From contig CAJSYZ010000002.1 in assembly GCA_910574455.1 (NCBI GenBank), positions 5,357,671-5,421,670 of the forward strand: a stretch of 64,000 nucleotides of DNA. Direction: 5' to 3'. The notes below the pieces were generated by a model that saw only the letters and a program-made list of their open reading frames with translations, was not told the DNA's origin and searched no databases. The DNA comes from Trichaptum fuscoviolaceum. Taxonomy: Eukaryota > Basidiomycota > Agaricomycetes > Hymenochaetales > Trichaptaceae. Both the position numbers and the translations under genes were made by a program. Positions 1 through 12,381 of the stretch are shown here, piece by piece; the stretch's first letter is position 1, and each line of letters begins with the position of its first letter.

Positions 1-3000
1 TACAAAAGCAATGCAAGCAAATACACAATCAACGAGCGGACTAGCTCTTTTACAGAGGTCACAACCTTGTTGAAGGGACGCGGCATCGACCTCGATCATA
101 AGCGTTTCCTCATCCTTCAGGTATATACCTCTTAGTTTTTAGATGAAAGGATGAGACTGAGCCTTGATCGAAGGGAGAAGTAGAGTCAATCGCACAGATG
201 AAGCCGAAAGCTGCTAACGAGCACGAAGACGGCCTACTTGAATACCTTGAGGATATCATCGGCACGTCCCGCTATAAAGAGCCTATTGAGCAGGCCCTTG
301 TAGAACTTGATGCCCTCGGTGAAGTTCGTACGGAGAAACTCAACCGACTGCGCATCGTCGAACGCGAGAAAAACTCTCTCGAGGAGAAAAAACGCGAGGC
401 AGAGGAGTACTTACGTCTGCAGAATGAATATGTGCGGGCTCAAAGTCGTTTGTACCAATTCTATCTATGGAAGTGCCTTGAGAGGGAACAAGAACTCAAC
501 GAAACAATTGTGAGCTCTTTATCGCTATGCAAAGACATCTTACTCATGGCGTCGTTAGGAAACACTCGAGAGCGAGCTTCAAGAAGAGACTGACAGGAAC
601 AAGGATGATATTAGCCATTGTGAGCTACTCGAAAAACATTACAAAGAACGTGGTGAAGCGTACGAGGTAGGCCATATCATGCCCATTTGATTCTCGTGCT
701 AATCCTGCAAATAGGCAGTCAAGGAAGCGGCTGCTATAGCTGTCAAAGATCTTAGCGTCCACGAAAAACAACAAGTGAACTTGACAGAACGGAAGAAGCA
801 TGCAACTGGGAAGGCTAAGAAACTCAAGAAGGCTATCCATGAGGTGATATTTTCTTCATATCAGCTGATTGCGCAACACAGCTCATATTATCACAGGACC
901 AAAAAGGCAAAGATGAAGCTGTTCGTTTCGTTGAGACGAACATCGAGAAGATGGAAAAGGAGAGAAAAAAGTTGGCGGACTTGGAAGAGTCTCTGTCCAA
1001 TGAGGAGAAGGTGATGGAAGAGATTCGTGATAGTCTGAAAGGTACGGCAAGTCCGCGTCAACTAACTAGAAACATTCTCATTCATCCTACCAGACAAAAC
1101 GCAAGTCTACCATGACCAGATTGAGGTTAAGCAACGGGAATTGCAACCGTGGACTGCCAAGATCAATCAGAAGCAGACTGAGATTGATGTGGCCGTCAGC
1201 GAAAGAGATGCTCTATCGAAGAAGGCGGAGGAGGTCCGAGCCCTCCGGAAGGAGGCTGTTGGAGCTCTGGAGAATCTTCAAGCCGAATATGCTGCCAAGG
1301 TATTTTACTTTCTTGCACATGAACACAATGTATCGAAATTTACGCTTGACTGTCACAGGATCAAGAGAAAAAGGATCTAAACAAGAGGAAGGTTGATCTT
1401 CAAACGGAGAAGAGCTCCGGAGAGAAAAAGCTGCAGGTAATGTCTTATCCTATCCACGGCAAAAGCCTTGTTGTGACAGTGGTTTTTAGGGTCTTCAAAG
1501 GAATGTTGAAGAACTGCGCGGGAAGGCTTCATCGACGAGGCAAAAGGCGGATGAGGCAAAAGCCTCGCAGGCAGCAAGCACGTCGCAGAACAAGGTACTT
1601 GATAGCTTGACAAAACTTCGTAATACAGGACGCATATCTGGCTTTCATGTAAGTCGACATACTCGTCAAAGAAGGGAGATGCAAAGCTAATGCTTTTGTT
1701 TAGGGACGTTTGGGAAGCCTTGGAACCATCGCCGAGAAGTATGATGTCGCCATCTCGACAGCCTGCCCCGGACTTAACAATCTAATTGTCGACACGGTCG
1801 ATCAAGGTCAAGCGTGTATCGAATATTTGCGAAAGCAAAACATCGGACGAGCTTCGTTCATCGTGCTCGAAAAGCTTGCTCATACGAACGGTCTTGAGAA
1901 GATCGCTACGCCTGAAAACGTACCTCGTCTATTCGATCTCATCAAACCGAAGGAGCCGAAATTTGCTCCAGCATTTTATAAGGCCATTGGTAACACGCTT
2001 GTTGCCAATGATCTAGAGCAAGCTAACCGTATAGCATATGGGCAGAGACGATGGAGGGTCGTGACACTCACTGGACAGCTAATCGATACGTCCGGTACCA
2101 TGTCTGGTGGAGGAACTCATGTACAGAGAGGGGCTATGAGTTCCAAGCTCGCTGCTGAGGCAGTTCAGCCGGAAGTTCTTCGGAAGTATGAAAAGGACAG
2201 CGAAGCTGCTATTCAGCAATATGAGGCTGCGCAAGAGGAATTGAGGACCTTTGAAGCTGAATTGGACCGCTTGGCCAGAGAGATTCCAGAGGTCGACATG
2301 GCGTTACAGAAAGTCGAACTTGATATTCAGACTGGGGCAAAGCGAATTGCTGAAGCAGAGAAACGAATACGCGAAGTCAAGTAAATGCATTTCTACTATT
2401 CTATCTGCTTGATTGCTAGCTAATGTAGTCGATAGAGCAAAGAGCAAGCCAGACGAAGGGGATCTTGCCAGGATCGAAACCCTGAATGACGAAATTGAAA
2501 GTTCGACCCAAGAGCTTGCCCATCTGCAGGGAAAGAAGGAGGTCGTAGACAAGGCTATCAAAGATCTTGAGAAGAAGATTCTTGAGGTTGGTGGTGCGAA
2601 ACTACTTACTCAGAAGTCCAAGGTCGATGGAATCAAGCTTCACATCAACCTTGCAATGGACGAGATTACTAAAGCGGAAGTCAACATAGAGAAGGCGGGT
2701 AAGGATTCCATCAGACACGAAAAGGCCCTAGAAACAAATACGAAGTCGCTTGAGGAAGTGGAGTCCGAACTGCAAGAACTTGAAGAGGAGTTGAATGAGT
2801 GCAACGAACTGGTGGCCCAACTTCAGGAAAAGGTGGATTCCGCACAGAGTGCCGCGGAAAACGCGAAGGATGACCTAGACAATCTGAAAAAGGATCTGGA
2901 CGAAAAGTTGGAAGAAATTCAAAAGTTCCGCGAAAGAGAGGTGAGAATATCAAATGAATTAATACATGGGCTTCTGAACCTTATGGCGACTTAGATGGAG

Positions 3001-4380
3001 ATAACACAGAAGCTAACCGATGCGAAGAAGGAAGCTACTGATAATGGGGCTCGCATCACTCTCCTTCAGAATGAGCACGATAAGTTAAAGCTGGAAGACA
3101 TTGAGTGAGCGAACATAATGCGATTGGAAGAAAGGAAAATACGGACTGACTTTACGCAGCGAGGATGACGAAGAAGAGGAGGTAGATGCACAGGCACAAG
3201 CGCCCGTTGAAGATGAAGCGGTGCCTCGGGAACCGGACGATGCTATGTCGGAAGACCAGGATGCCGAAGTGCCCATTAAGCCCGAACCTGCGGACGACGA
3301 AGTCGCGCCTCAGAAGCCTCCCCGGACTGCACCACATGAACTCCACATGTACACCGTCCCGGAACTATCGAAATTCAAGAAAAAGGAGCTTTTGGCTGAC
3401 GTTTCTTGGCTTGAAGGTACGTTGAATTTCATGGTTTTACACAAGAGAAGCAATTATCAAACGTTTCTCTTCTAGATCAACTCAAGAATTCGAATCCAAA
3501 TATGGACGTCCTTAAGGAGTATCGTAAGCGCGAACAGGAGTTTTTGAATCGCGCGAAGGACTTAGAGGAAGTTACTGGACGCCGTGATGCACAGAAGGCA
3601 AAGTACGATGGGCTCCGTAAACAGCGTCTTGACGAGTTTATGACTGGGTTCAATACTATTTCGTCGAAACTCAAGGAGATGTATCAAGTTCGTCTGTTTC
3701 TGCACAGTTAGAATGTTTGCGGTGTTGACATGCGGTTCAGATGATCACTCTTGGGGGAAATGCAGAGCTCGAGCTTGTTGACAGCATGGATCCCTTCTCC
3801 GAAGGTATTATCTTTTCTGTGATGCCGCCGAAAAAGAGTTGGAAGAACATATCCAACCTGTCTGGTGGAGAAAAGGTAATCCACATACGAATCTATTTCT
3901 TTCACTTCCTTAACTAACTGTTTGCGTATCAGACTTTGAGCTCCTTGGCGCTTGTCTTTGCCTTGCATGTGTTCAAAGTGAGTAGCGTTTCTGCTAACAG
4001 TCCACAGGAACCCGCGCTAACGATCTTCTCAGCCAACGCCATTGTACTTCATGGACGAAATTGACGCCGCGTTGGACTTCCGGAATGTTTCCATTGTCGC
4101 TAACTACATTAAGGACCGAACGAAGAATGCCCAGTTTATCATCATTTCCTTGCGGTAAGCGCATGCGATGCTTCTTTTTACCTCTCGTGCTGATCAGAGA
4201 ACAGAAACGACATGTTTGAACTGAGCCATCGCTTAATTGGTATATATAAGACATCCAACGCTACAAGAAGTAAGTTGGCTATAACCGAATTTACTCGCAT
4301 GAAGCTGACACATACCTCTAGGTATATCCATCAACAACCATGCACTCAATGCGATTCCAATCAATTCAATTAAAGCATGA
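1..4380 (+). CDS. SMC4: Condensin subunit SMC4 (5' partial)
   Basis: Core ATPase of condensin, which pairs with SMC2 to compact mitotic chromosomes in the nucleus. The window opens inside the N-terminal head (TSSFTEVTTLLKGRGIDLD). Introns then divide a long first coiled coil (about 200-1600), the hinge (about 1705-2000, around GRLGSLGTIAEKYDVAIS), a second coiled coil (about 2100-3100) and the C-terminal head. The head keeps the ABC signature NLSGGEKTLSSLALVFAL (about 3855-3975) and Walker B YFMDEIDAALDF (about 4050). The last exon joins across an intron at 4270-4320 to end SISINNHALNAIPINSIKA and TGA at 4378-4380. The SNATRS-type C-terminus and SIAQMKPKA motif point to SMC4 rather than other SMCs. 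An acidic patch (about 3160-3300) lies in the coil before the head. The ATG and Walker A lie outside the window. No lesion is seen. Confidence 0.95.
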
Positions 4381-4501
4381 TGTACACTACTTCCTTTCCT
4401 CTCTTGGTTGTAGCATTGTGATAGAATATCGTATCTTTATGTTCCTTCCTTCATGTACCTTATACTGAATCTAACTCGTGTAATTTTTGTGTGGCAATGC
4501 G

Positions 4502-6165
4502 TTAACGCCGACTTCTGAAAATAACATTCAGCCAATGTCTCAGATCTTCTCCGTGCCATAATGTATCCCAGTCACCGCCCTTCGTGCCTTCCTGGATACT
4601 TGGGAAGTCTTTCGGTAATAAAAGCGGCGCATCTTCATTTGCAGAAAACCATAGGTGCTGAAGGACATCTGAGGCCTTCATCCTATCTCCTGGTGGGTAA
4701 ACAAGCAATCGATGAATAAGGTCTAAAGGAGTTGGACTCTGCTTTTCTGGAGGTTTGTGTGAGGAACCGGTACTCTGGATCCCAGAGGGCAGGTTTGGAA
4801 GACGACACTTTAGGTCGATGCAAGGGACAACTTTGAATTGGATCTTATTTGCATCCGGTAGGTCGTCAAATGTCTGTATATAGAGAACAATCAGCAGAAA
4901 ATAATTGGACAGGCGATGGAAGTTGGCACTCACAGGCCAGTTTGACTTCTCTGGTGTTCCTCTTAAGGAGAAGATACTCCATGCAAGGCCAATACTACCC
5001 CGATGTGCATCGAACAGCGGTTTCCGGATCCACTCGGCACTACGGAACGCAATCGAGTCGACGTCTTTCGGGAGGATATAGCCGCTGTCGTTATGCATAG
5101 CGCCTTCGTTATCTGAGTCGGGATCGTCTTCGCCTTCGTCGTCGTATCCGTATGATTTTCGTTGGAGCTTGAGGGGCGTGAAGAAGTGCGCAAGCGTCGC
5201 GCCGAAGGACCAGAGGTCGGTTGCTGGCGCACTGTAGGTTGTCGGTCCGAATATGAGTTCCGGGGCTCGAAATGGGCTTGTTGTAAGCAACCATTAGCTT
5301 TTTCCATCTGGTGAAAGTAATAGTGTTCACTACCTACCCTGTCGCCACGTCATTGTACATTTTGTCTGGCTTTTCTGGCCATAAGTTCTCGGGTGTAGCG
5401 CATATATCCTTCTGATACGCGATACCGAAATCGATCACCTTCACGCACCCAGTCTCTGTCAGGAGGACGTTCCGCGGCTTGATGTCCCTATGCCCAACAG
5501 GAGGGTCCAGGCGGTGGAGGTAGTCGAGTGCGAGCGCGACTTGGTACGCGATGGACTTCGCGAGGACCTCGAAGAGCGAGGCGCGGGAGGGGGTGGCGGA
5601 GGAGAGAGGATGGACGAGGTGCTTTATTTCGGTAGGGTAGGGAGAAGGCGTGAATGTGGGGTTGTCTAAGAGGTCTTCGAGTGGGTATGCGATCCAAGGG
5701 GTGTAGAGCTCGATCAGATCGGAGAAACGATCTCGTCGTGAGCCCAAGAAATAAATTATCTGCAAGCCGACAGCATTTAGTCCATCAAACGTATTGCTTC
5801 ATATTTTAAAGAAGGATAATACTTGCATTAGGATTATTTAATGTCGACAGAATAGCTATCTCTTTCAGAATATCATGCGGTTCTGGAGAGAAGCGTTTCC
5901 TCCCAGCAGCCGCCTTTATTGCAACATATCTCTCTTCCTCAGATGCGTCCTTTATACGCGCTCGGTCCACTGTCGACGCAACTCCAGATTCAACTTGCTC
6001 TCTAGAGTCCTTTCAATGAACTGCATAAATATAGGAATACAAAAGATAGGTTCTTGCCATGCGAACCTCGTCAATTTGAGGTGGTTCAGCACTCTTGGGA
6101 AGATGTCGAGTGCTCTTTGTACCTTGAGGTGGTTTGCCTTCAGGTCTCGCTGTATTGTTTGGCAT
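4502..6165 (-). CDS. CMGC-type Ser/Thr protein kinase, Csk1/CAK-like
   Basis: Protein kinase, with the reading frame rebuilt from four introns. The start at 6165 (MPNNTARPEG) leads through a phase-2 intron into the glycine-loop strand TYLLEQVESGVASTVDRARI. Then come the ATP-binding lysine (YVAIKAA), catalytic loop HRDIKPRNVLL, metal-binding IDFGIAY and the activation-segment end FRAPELIFG. The C-lobe has the usual LWSFGATLAHFF motif and ends at a TAA at 4502. An acidic insert (DDEGEDDPDSDNEG, about 5130) sits in the C-lobe. One intron (5760-5826) uses a GC donor (GCAAGT), which restores the expected NPNIIYFLG. Family features resemble monomeric CDK-activating kinases of the Csk1 type, but the substrate cannot be read from sequence. 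The gene is convergent with SMC4, with about 120 bp between stop codons. Confidence 0.83.
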
Positions 6166-7473
6166 TTTATGCTATTTGGGTGTGATTTAATGTGCAAGTC
6201 AATGTAGTTTCTGGTTACGCTGGTAGTGGTTAGATGCAAAGGAGGTTTGCCGTACTATTTCGGCTCGATCGTGCAGATCATTTGAATGTGAGCGGAGATT
6301 CAACCTTATTCATACGGAAGGCCGCAATGCGATGCGATGCACTTTGACTTTCAACGCTCTCAGCATCGAATACGAGAAAATGCCGCAAGAGCATTGAATC
6401 ATCGCACCTATTCCCTGTGTGGGTCTAGTCGAGATACAGCTCAATAGTAAAGCGTCGCTAGTCGCTGAAACACCACTGGCGACATTACTTACATACAACA
6501 AGCGGCATCATTGTGAAACGAACCAGGCATTGGACTCGGAGCTAAACGCGTCTCAGGCTGGAACCCCACCTCGTCAGCCACCCGTCCGAGTAAGCCACCT
6601 ACATCAGAATCGCTGACGTGTAAAAGGCGGGGGAATGCCCGCCACCGTGACCTCTCCTAAGATCCTACCACCATGATCTCCGAGCCCTAGCGCCGGATCT
6701 CAAGGTCTCGTCCCTTCAAAAGCTCTGACGCACACACTGGCATATGGGCCAACGTCCTCCCGCATAGGAGCGTTGGCACACCCAGTGACGCAGAGCTGTA
6801 GCCACTCGATGGGCGGAACGAAACGCAGGAGTCTGTGTCCGTCGCTACAAACTCGGCCTACTAGTCTTCCGCCCTCAATGACGTCGGAAAGTCTGTGTGA
6901 TTGCGACATGAGAGAGGCGCCTCTCAGTCTCTCATCATGTTTGGGCTGGGCTGGGCTGGGCTGGACTCAGGCTACTCTGTGAGCTGACAGAGCCAATCGT
7001 TGAAGGGGATGTCTCTCAGAGGTCTCGAGACATGGACGAGTGTTGGACCTATTTCTGATTGGCCTGGAATTTGTGGAATTCATACCGCCAGCCACTACGT
7101 ACATATATCTAATTGCATTCGTATATGCAATTAAACAAATATCTGTAGTGGCTGGCACCTGCCCCTTGGGCAAAGTAGTAGAAGAAAGTCGGCTACTGCT
7201 TTGTCGGGACATCTGGTGCACTGAGGCTTCAATTAAACACTCTCGAACCCCGGTACTGCTGAAGGAAGCATCATGCGAAAGACCAGCATGGTCAACCGAT
7301 CAAGTCCTGGATGATTACAAGGAAGACATGCTGGACAAATGGGAATGCGGAATCTCTTCCAATCAAAGGACAACGTTGGCTACATCGATATAAATACAAA
7401 TCACTCGTGCTACATGAACAAGGAAACTAACACACATATAAAATCGAAATGATCCCAAGAAACGGAGATGCAG
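6166..7473. other. Intergenic region with short repeats
   Basis: No supported gene. It includes the likely kinase promoter, a short (GGGCT)n run at about 6943-6963 next to the perfect palindrome GAGAGGCGCCTCTC (6912-6925), and the imperfect hairpin at 7087-7156. Short open frames here show no recognisable protein. Confidence 0.6.
7087..7156. repeat. Imperfect 70 bp inverted repeat (hairpin)
   Basis: The outer arms GCCAGCCACTAC (7087-7098) and GTAGTGGCTGGC (7145-7156) are perfect reverse complements over 12 bp. Inside, AATTGCAT and ATGCAATT form a second stem around a TCGT loop, so almost the whole element can fold. It may be a small MITE remnant. No convincing target-site duplication was seen. 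Confidence 0.65.
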
Positions 7474-8796
7474 CTAGCCCCGCTTGCTGCCCGAAATTGC
7501 CTCCTTTTCACGATACGCAGCGAGGAGCAGTTCATAAACTAAGAAATGTTGTTCAGGCTTTTGAACCATTGACGTGCGTTGTTCTCGCAGTGAGTCAATC
7601 TCCGTAGCCACATCATCTTGTGCAACATCATCCGGAAGGGGGCCGAGTGGGGAAGGATGGAGTGGGGGGAATTCGGAGGCTTTAGATGGCTTGTATGCAG
7701 GTACTAGGAGACCATGTGAGCGGAGGAGAGAGCTTAGCGCGATGAAGGAGCCTGTTCTTCCGATTCCTGCTGAGCAGTTCACCGTTATAGGTGGCTCGGG
7801 ATGGAAAGGTTGTTCCCTTGGTGTATTAGGAGGTGGCTGCAGGTTCACCTCCGCAACCAGTCGCGCGAACCTTAAGAGTCTTGCTTTCTCCTCCGGGCCC
7901 TCGGGCACGCCGAAGTCCGGCCATTCCTGGAATAACAGATGGGTGAAGCGCACAGGCGCATCGAATTCAGTTGCCTGGTGGTACAGGGGACTGTCCTGTT
8001 CGACCTCTGGGACTTCACACCGCGCAAGCCGGATGGTACTTTTGACACATGACGCGGAAGGTACAGCTTCCTGGGCTTCTAAGGTGATTCTAAGCGCCGG
8101 TGTGGTAGGCGGCGCATCGTCTGGCGGAGGCACGATGTACGATCTCCCGATCTCGTCGGGAAAGTAAGGATGAGCTTTTGGCCGACCGTGTTCGTGCGAG
8201 AGGGTAAGCTGGACGGCGGTGCGCAGCCTGCATGGCCGCGATCCACCGGGGAGAGTGTCGAGGGGCGCAAGCGATGGCGGAGGGTGTTTGTCGGGCTGGA
8301 GGAACATCGAGAGGAACGTATGCGCCGTGTTCGGGAGGGGTGCCTGCGTCGCAATCCACCAGCGTCCACCATGAAGCTCCCGGACCCAATTCGCATTGAG
8401 ATATCGGCCATCGACGTCAACGCGCGTGCGGTCAAACGGCTCGATGGCCAGGTAGCGATTCTCGTACTTGTTCTGCGGGCGCGAACCAATCTCGACGCTG
8501 AAGTGCTCTTGGTGCTTGTGTGGGACTTTGTTGCCGTTGGGCAGCATAGCGCGCACCCCGCGTCCGAAGCGGTCGGCGTGGCGCGTAGCCGAGCGCGCGT
8601 GCTCGCGCTTGGCTTCGCGGTCGGATAGGACGGCGAGGACGCACCCCAGGCGATCGCGGTCGAGCGGCTCAAGCCATCTGGGCAGTGGAGAAGAGGTCGT
8701 CGCCATCGTTCGAAGGTGAGATCGTAAGGTAAAAAGAGACTTGAGTGTCGTCGTCGTCGCCGCCCACGACGATGAAGAGGAGTGGGACGGAGGCAT
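7474..8796 (-). CDS. Classical protein tyrosine phosphatase
   Basis: Single-exon PTP of about 440 residues. In order: the substrate-recognition region NRYLAIEPFDRTRVDV, the core NANWVRELHG plus WWIATQAPLPNTAHTF, the WPD loop WPDFGVP with its general-acid Asp, and the phosphate-binding loop VNCSAGIGRTGSF with catalytic Cys and Arg. The usual His before the catalytic Cys is Asn (GTG AAC TGC). The ATG at 8796 (MPPSHSSSSS) is the first in frame. The in-frame ATG at 8706 (MATTSSPLPRW) gives a shorter protein starting nearer the conserved part and is equally plausible. Substrates of fungal relatives (Pyp/Ptp1) include MAP kinases; here that is only family inference. It is divergent from the DUF2235 gene across about 450 bp. 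Confidence 0.88.
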   Translation of the reverse strand: MPPSHSSSSSWAATTTTLKSLFTLRSHLRTMATTSSPLPRWLEPLDRDRLGCVLAVLSDREAKREHARSATRHADRFGRGVRAMLPNGNKVPHKHQEHFSVEIGSRPQNKYENRYLAIEPFDRTRVDVDGRYLNANWVRELHGGRWWIATQAPLPNTAHTFLSMFLQPDKHPPPSLAPLDTLPGGSRPCRLRTAVQLTLSHEHGRPKAHPYFPDEIGRSYIVPPPDDAPPTTPALRITLEAQEAVPSASCVKSTIRLARCEVPEVEQDSPLYHQATEFDAPVRFTHLLFQEWPDFGVPEGPEEKARLLRFARLVAEVNLQPPPNTPREQPFHPEPPITVNCSAGIGRTGSFIALSSLLRSHGLLVPAYKPSKASEFPPLHPSPLGPLPDDVAQDDVATEIDSLREQRTSMVQKPEQHFLVYELLLAAYREKEAISGSKRG

Positions 8797-9243
8797 TTCC
8801 CAACTGTGTTGCACGTCACTGCATGAAGGTAGTCACATCTTAAAGTTATGTGACGAGCGTGACATTAACGTTAGATTGGCGCTAACCTTTTGCGGAACCG
8901 AGCAACATTAACTAAGGGTCCAGCCGGCGGCGAAGACAGGCAAAATCATATTCGTCGTCGTCGATCTTTGTCTCAACGCCGCCGTGCACGACGAGCAAGC
9001 ATGTCGCAGAAATTCGTGAAATAATCACCAAAATAATCCTCACCGAGTTATGAGTGGAGCTAGGCGACGGCTTGGATGGAAGAGCGGAATCGGCGTGTTA
9101 ATGACCGGCGCATAATCGCGCTAGAACTCTGAACTGAGCGCCTGTGTTCAACCTTCTTGGACTCTGTCATCCCTCTTATAATTCCCTCGGTCCTCTCCAT
9201 TCACCCCCCGTCGCATCTTGCTTCCGTACCACGATCACACCCC
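8797..9243. promoter_or_regulatory. Shared divergent promoter, PTP / DUF2235 gene
   Basis: About 450 bp between two divergent start codons with no coding potential, so it should hold both promoters. A pyrimidine-rich tract (about 9165-9240) precedes the right-hand ATG, typical of fungal start regions. No specific factor site is claimed. Confidence 0.5.
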
Positions 9244-11611
9244 ATGGATATGTCTACTTCCGCTGAACTCGACGGTGGCAAGGGCGGTAGCGACAGCGCG
9301 CCTGCAAGTATTCATACTCCTGCCGTGGACTCCCCACAAGCAGATGTGTTCCCTGGTACTGGAGGTTCAAGTGCGCCGGTGACGCCCACCACGTCCGCGT
9401 TCCGTCCGGGAGACCAACGACCTCACGCGCACCGCATGTCGCGGCAACAAGCGACTGAGACGAGCTTGAATACGGCCTACCTCGGTGCAGTCATTCCTCC
9501 GAGCACACCTTATCGAACTCTTGGTTTGTACAGATACATTGATCTTCAGGATTACCCTCACTAACTGAAATGCGCTTTCTAGTTCTCTGCTTCGATGGGA
9601 CGGGCGATGCATTCGATAACGACAACTCGAACGTCGTCCAGTTCTTCTCTATGCTCAAGAAGGGGGACAAAAACCAACAACTCGTCTACTATCAGGCCGG
9701 TATCGGGACGTACACAATTCCGCAAATCGCCACTCCGCTATACTCAAAACTGTCCCAGACTGTGGACCTCATGTTTGCGAACAACCTTAACCACCATGTT
9801 ATGGGCGGATATGAATTCCTCATGGAGAATTGTGAGTGGCACTGATTTTGACTCCGAACGAATCTGGCTACAATTCATAGTTAGACAGGGAAGGAGATAA
9901 AATTTGCATATTTGGATTCTCGCGAGGCGCGTATACAGCTCGAGCGCTGGCTGGAATGGTTCACAAGGTGCGACTTTTGGGCTCAATGCGCATATAGCCA
10001 TATTGACCATATTTCTTTCTACCAGATTGGACTATTGCCTAATAGCAACCACCAGCAAGTCCCGTTTGCATACCGGATGTTCATGAAAGGTGACGAAAAG
10101 GGTACATGTTTAAATATTTATGGTGATCCGTATACTAACAGCTTACAGGATGGAAACAAAGCGTGCTTTTCGTAGGTTTGCTTCTCCACATAAACTCAGC
10201 ATGCAAATTAATCTTTGGATAGAAAAGCACATTTTCGATTGATGTGGACATTGAATTCGTTGGCGTCTGGGATACAGTAGCGTCAGTCGGTCTGATCCCG
10301 CGCCACCTGCCTTTCACAAAATCGAACACGGCAATCAAGACATTTCGACACGCTATTTCTTTGGACGAGCATCGTGCAAAGTTCAAACCGAACACGTATC
10401 AGAAGGTCACAGCGGAGGAGGCGCTGCGAGGCGACTTCGTTGCCCCGAAGCTTCCGGAACCTGAGAGGCATAGGCCGCAACATCCGCAACATAGCTCGAA
10501 AGCCATTATTGAGGACCTGGTGCATGCAGCGAAGGCCGGAGCAGATGCGGTGAAACGCGCAAGCAGTCGCTCGTCGGATGGAGAGGACGAGGATGATAGG
10601 AGAAAGAAGTTGGAGGAGTTGTATACGGATCGGAGTCGACCCACCGATGTGCTCGAGGTGTGGTTTGCTGGCTGCCACTGCGGCAAGTGACCCCCAACAC
10701 ATTCACGGAGGAATCGACTCTAATTATCAATGTTCTTTCCAGACGTCGGAGGCGGCTCAGTGCCCAACGATACGCGCCATTCTCTAGCACGCATTCCCCT
10801 TCGGTGGATGATCCGCGAATGCTTCCGCACTAATTCTGGTATCCAATTCGAGGCGGACAAGCTACGCGCGATCGCCGGGATCGACCCTGCGTCGCTCTAC
10901 CCGATCGTCCTACCGCGCCCACCACCATTGGAAATTCACAAGGAGCTGGCGGCTTCGCTTTCATTAATGAATTACGCGAAGAGCGGGAAAATGTCGGAGA
11001 GAGAGAAGAAGGCGTTGGCTGATAGTGCGAAGCTTCTGGAGGAGAAGCTCGTGGACAGGCAGGAGAAAGAGCAGGTGAAAAAACGGACGGACTCGATCCA
11101 GAAGGTCCCTTCTAGTCCGGCATCTGAATCTGGGACGGAGAAGCGCGACCGTGACGTTGACCTCAACTCCACCGCGAGCGCACCGGCTTCGATCTATGGT
11201 GGAGACGATGATGAGCAAGACAAGAGCGCCAGACCTCATCCGTTCGTGAGCGAGGAAGAGGAGGACTTATTCGATGCGCTGAGCCCGATCTACGACCAGC
11301 TGAAGCTGGCCAAGCCGTGGTGGGTCCTGGAGCTCCTGCCGATCAAGCAGAAGATGCAGCGGGAGAACGGGACGTGGCGGAAGAGCTACGAGTAAGTGCA
11401 TATATACATAATTCCTTTCCTATCGAATGACTCGGAGATTGATGTAATGATCGTTCGTTCTAGGATGAACCTTGCGCGCCCGCGCGTCCTGCCTGACCAG
11501 AAGAAACATGGGATCAAGGTGCACAGGAGCGTGAAGATGCGCATGGAGGCGCGTGCGATGAAGTACAAGCCGAAGCTGAAGTTCGACGTTGACCCTGAAT
11601 GGGTCGATTAG
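9244..11611 (+). CDS. DUF2235 alpha/beta-hydrolase (Tle1-like)
   Basis: Multi-exon protein with a disordered Ser/Pro-rich N-terminus and then the DUF2235 fold: TLVLCFDGTGDAFDNDNSNV, YQAGIGTY, the nucleophile elbow ICIFGFSRGAYTARALAGM (about 9900-9955), EFVGVWDTVASVG and VWFAGCHCDVGGG. These hold the Ser (GFSRG), Asp and His expected of a hydrolase triad. The C-terminal part is a charged linker followed by a conserved tail ending KFDVDPEWVD. Bacterial relatives (Tle1) are phospholipases, but the fungal substrate is unknown. The ATG at 9244 fits a clean splice RTL|VLCF at the first intron. The intron at 10683-10742 has a GC donor (GCAAGT) and restores GCHC-DVGGG. Confidence 0.88.
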
Positions 11612-12381
11612 TGTCTGTATATGCATTTTTTCTTGGAGGTTGTGAAGGTTGTTATCCTTCGCATTCGGTCTGCTTTGCTCATGGATTAGCTATGCTTCAT
11701 CGTTTTAGTGTCATGTGCTGTACGTTCTTTTTGCTCACCGCATCCATTTCATTCGTCCATTCGTCTGTTCGGTCGTCATCGCGTCCTTTCTTGATGCTCT
11801 ATTCGCTACTGTTATCGTATTTATATGCTCTCTAATATTGTTTGCCCCTCTTCGTTATTCCACTAGCTAATTAATCTTATCCCTTTTCATGATAGGGAGG
11901 GTTCTCGTCTTAATCCAGGCGATTATTAATTTATACTCCGAACAACCTGAAATTTTACAGAACACAACATCTAAGGCTCTTCGCATTAAGCGCATGACCT
12001 TTGAGACGTTGTATTAAACAGCTAAGCTGATAGAAGAGCTCGTCGCGATCCGGAAATCAGTCACGGTGGTGGACATGAGTTATCGACCATAAGCCCAGAA
12101 CAAATATTATGTTGAAGAACTCAGTGATGAGAACCTAGTAAATATCGTATTTCGTAGTCTGTCCTAATTGTGAGTTCAAAATCTTGCACATTTAGATTCG
12201 AATAAGAGAGGGCGCAGAATCCAGATACCAGCTGGTATCATCGGAGGGGACGGTAAATGCCGAAAGTGTGATCGTGGCAGTCTCGCGCCGCCAACGTCGT
12301 AAATCCAAAGTTCATCCACCTCCCTCATATATTTTCTAAACGCGAGGCCTTTGTGGCAGCCCAACGCGTAAAACCAAAAGG
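11612..12381. other. Intergenic: DUF2235 3' end and beta-COP promoter
   Basis: T-rich 3' flank (about 11630-11870) followed by AT-rich sequence and then the beta-COP promoter. No gene, RNA gene or repeat could be supported. Confidence 0.5.
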
